This document shows, piece after piece, positions 63,423-64,000 of a stretch of 64,000 bases of DNA (within the stretch, counting starts at the first letter, position 1; every line of letters starts with the position of its first letter). The stretch covers positions 33,695-97,694 of the forward strand of contig JABDFK010000003.1 of assembly GCA_013286585.1 (NCBI GenBank). The letters are read 5' to 3'. This stretch comes from Deltaproteobacteria bacterium. GTDB taxonomy: Bacteria > Bdellovibrionota > Bdellovibrionia > Bdellovibrionales > Bdellovibrionaceae. The translations under genes and the position numbers were made by a program. The notes under the pieces are model-generated. The model was not told the origin of the DNA, did not search any database, and worked only from the letters and a program-made list of their open reading frames with translations.

Positions 63423-63871
63423 GTGCGACCTCCGGGCTGGCCCGACAGCAGCTTTGATGACATGGCTTTCGCTACCAGTGGAGCCTCCTCAGCCAACTTT
63501 CTGGCGGCATCGCCGATTTCGGCGGCTAGGCGCTGGCGGGATTCCTCCATCAATTTATTGGATTCACCTCTTGCTTGGGCAATAATTTTTTCGAATTCCG
63601 CGTTGGCTTCCTGGCGATAGCTATCGAAAATCGTTTTGATCTCTCCGCTGACCCACCGTGCTTTTTCTTCGTAGGCTTTGTGCAGTCGAATCGTCTTACC
63701 TTGTTCTTCTGAGGCTAGATCTTCGCTGCCCTTGGTTTGTAAATCCCGCTTTTCGAGAAGCTCGGCAAAATCTTTAAACACGTGTTGCGAAAGAATAAAT
63801 AGGGTGAAAACGAAAATCGCCAATTGGATGAAATACGTCTTATTTACACCGAGCTGAACCAGCATATCCAT
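63419..63871 (-). CDS. atpF': ATP synthase b' subunit
   Basis: A 150-residue second b-type subunit, first in this atp operon. A single N-terminal membrane helix (about 10-30, KTYFIQLAIFVFTLFILSQH) precedes the KDFAELLEKRD motif and a charged coiled coil. It would form a heterodimeric stalk with atpF, as in organisms with both b and b'. atpB and atpE are not in the window. Confidence 0.9.
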   Translation of the reverse strand: MDMLVQLGVNKTYFIQLAIFVFTLFILSQHVFKDFAELLEKRDLQTKGSEDLASEEQGKTIRLHKAYEEKARWVSGEIKTIFDSYRQEANAEFEKIIAQARGESNKLMEESRQRLAAEIGDAARKLAEEAPLVAKAMSSKLLSGQPGGRT

Positions 63872-63905
63872 GAATGTAATGTCCTACTTTTAAAAGTGGT
63901 GGAGG

Positions 63906-63933
63906 ATTAACATTCATCTTTTGGAGTCGTCAA
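63906..63933 (-). promoter_or_regulatory. Candidate promoter of the atpF'FHAGDC operon
   Basis: On the minus strand TTGACG (63928-63933, five of six) and GTTAAT (63906-63911, four of six) stand 16 bp apart. The transcript would have a leader of about 25-30 nt with AGGA before the atpF' ATG. Confidence 0.5.
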
Positions 63934-63950
63934 GAATTCAGATTTTGCGC

Positions 63951-64000
63951 TTATTTTTTTGGCATGTAAGAGGCACCTTCAAAAACGACGCCCTCGTCGA
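63951..64000 (-). CDS. C-terminal fragment of a bactofilin-like protein (cut by window edge)
   Basis: The last 15 residues of a minus-strand frame, DEGVVFEGASYMPKK, then TAA. The pattern E-G-x-x-F-E-G-x-x-x-M is the usual bactofilin C-terminus. Bactofilins are cytoskeletal polymers that organise peptidoglycan enzymes, and in related bacteria also ParABS proteins. The rest of the gene lies beyond the window, so the assignment rests on one short motif and on context. Confidence 0.45.
   Translation of the reverse strand, partial: DEGVVFEGASYMPKK

Overview
The window is a gene-dense chromosomal segment with about 61 complete protein genes, one protein gene cut by the right edge and one probable small ORF. 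I see no rRNA, tRNA, CRISPR array, insertion sequence or prophage. Lipoprotein signal peptides, LolA- and OMP-like proteins, a DcaP-type porin, PilT and an IscFdx-type ferredoxin point to a Gram-negative bacterium. The moderate GC content, the split ATP synthase operon with two b-type subunits, the NadD-RsfS fusion and a bactofilin next to the atp genes suggest a Bdellovibrio-like member of the Bdellovibrionota (former Deltaproteobacteria). The taxon is an inference from gene content, not from a search.

Layout. 0-6.4 kb: a PHP-like membrane protein, a [2Fe-2S] ferredoxin, a DnaQ-like exonuclease, glutamine-dependent NAD synthetase, a DUF2203 protein, a TadE/Flp-pilin-like protein and a TPR protein. 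6.3-13.3 kb: a minus-strand block in which rplU-rpmA is followed, after an intrinsic terminator, by obgE, nadD-rsfS, rlmH, comF-like, lolA-like, rimO and a small BMC-like gene. Many of its members serve ribosome maturation. 13.3-19.8 kb: an inverted-repeat-flanked small ORF, two divergently transcribed outer-membrane porins, RNase G, PilT and a small membrane protein. 19.8-28.4 kb (plus strand): pyrimidine and purine nucleoside phosphorylases, a subtilisin-like lipoprotein, asnS and a three-gene acyl-CoA (propionyl-CoA) carboxylase operon. 28.4-34.1 kb: tatB-tatC, an unknown helical protein, a double M16 peptidase and hemW. 34.1-41.1 kb (plus): grpE, a zinc-finger-less dnaJ homologue, an LpoA/LppC-like lipoprotein, two tandem DksA/TraR-like regulators and lon. 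41.1-44.1 kb: a membrane metallophosphoesterase, an HTH/coiled-coil protein and a patatin phospholipase. 44.1-51.5 kb (minus): nuoA-H-J-K-L-M-N, the membrane arm of complex I only. 51.6-58 kb: mfd, two small envelope proteins and a family-3 glycosidase. 58-64 kb (minus): atpF'-F-H-A-G-D-C and the 3' end of a bactofilin gene.

Several themes fit a predatory or scavenging life style: nucleoside phosphorolysis, secreted or envelope peptidases, a patatin, a muropeptide glycosidase and twitching motility. Energy metabolism is represented by complex I, ATP synthase and propionyl-CoA carboxylase. Proteostasis is represented by GrpE, DnaJ and Lon.

The most interesting unexplained signals are non-coding. 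A 40-nt palindrome occurs twice (29471-29510 and 41123-41162) with a compensatory base-pair change. A strong-SD 40-codon membrane-peptide ORF sits inside nested inverted repeats (13355-13670). A 124-nt long-range stem lies between a pilin-like gene and a DUF2203 gene. Heptameric tandem repeats in opposed orientation lie behind pilT. A hairpin masks the asnS ribosome binding site.
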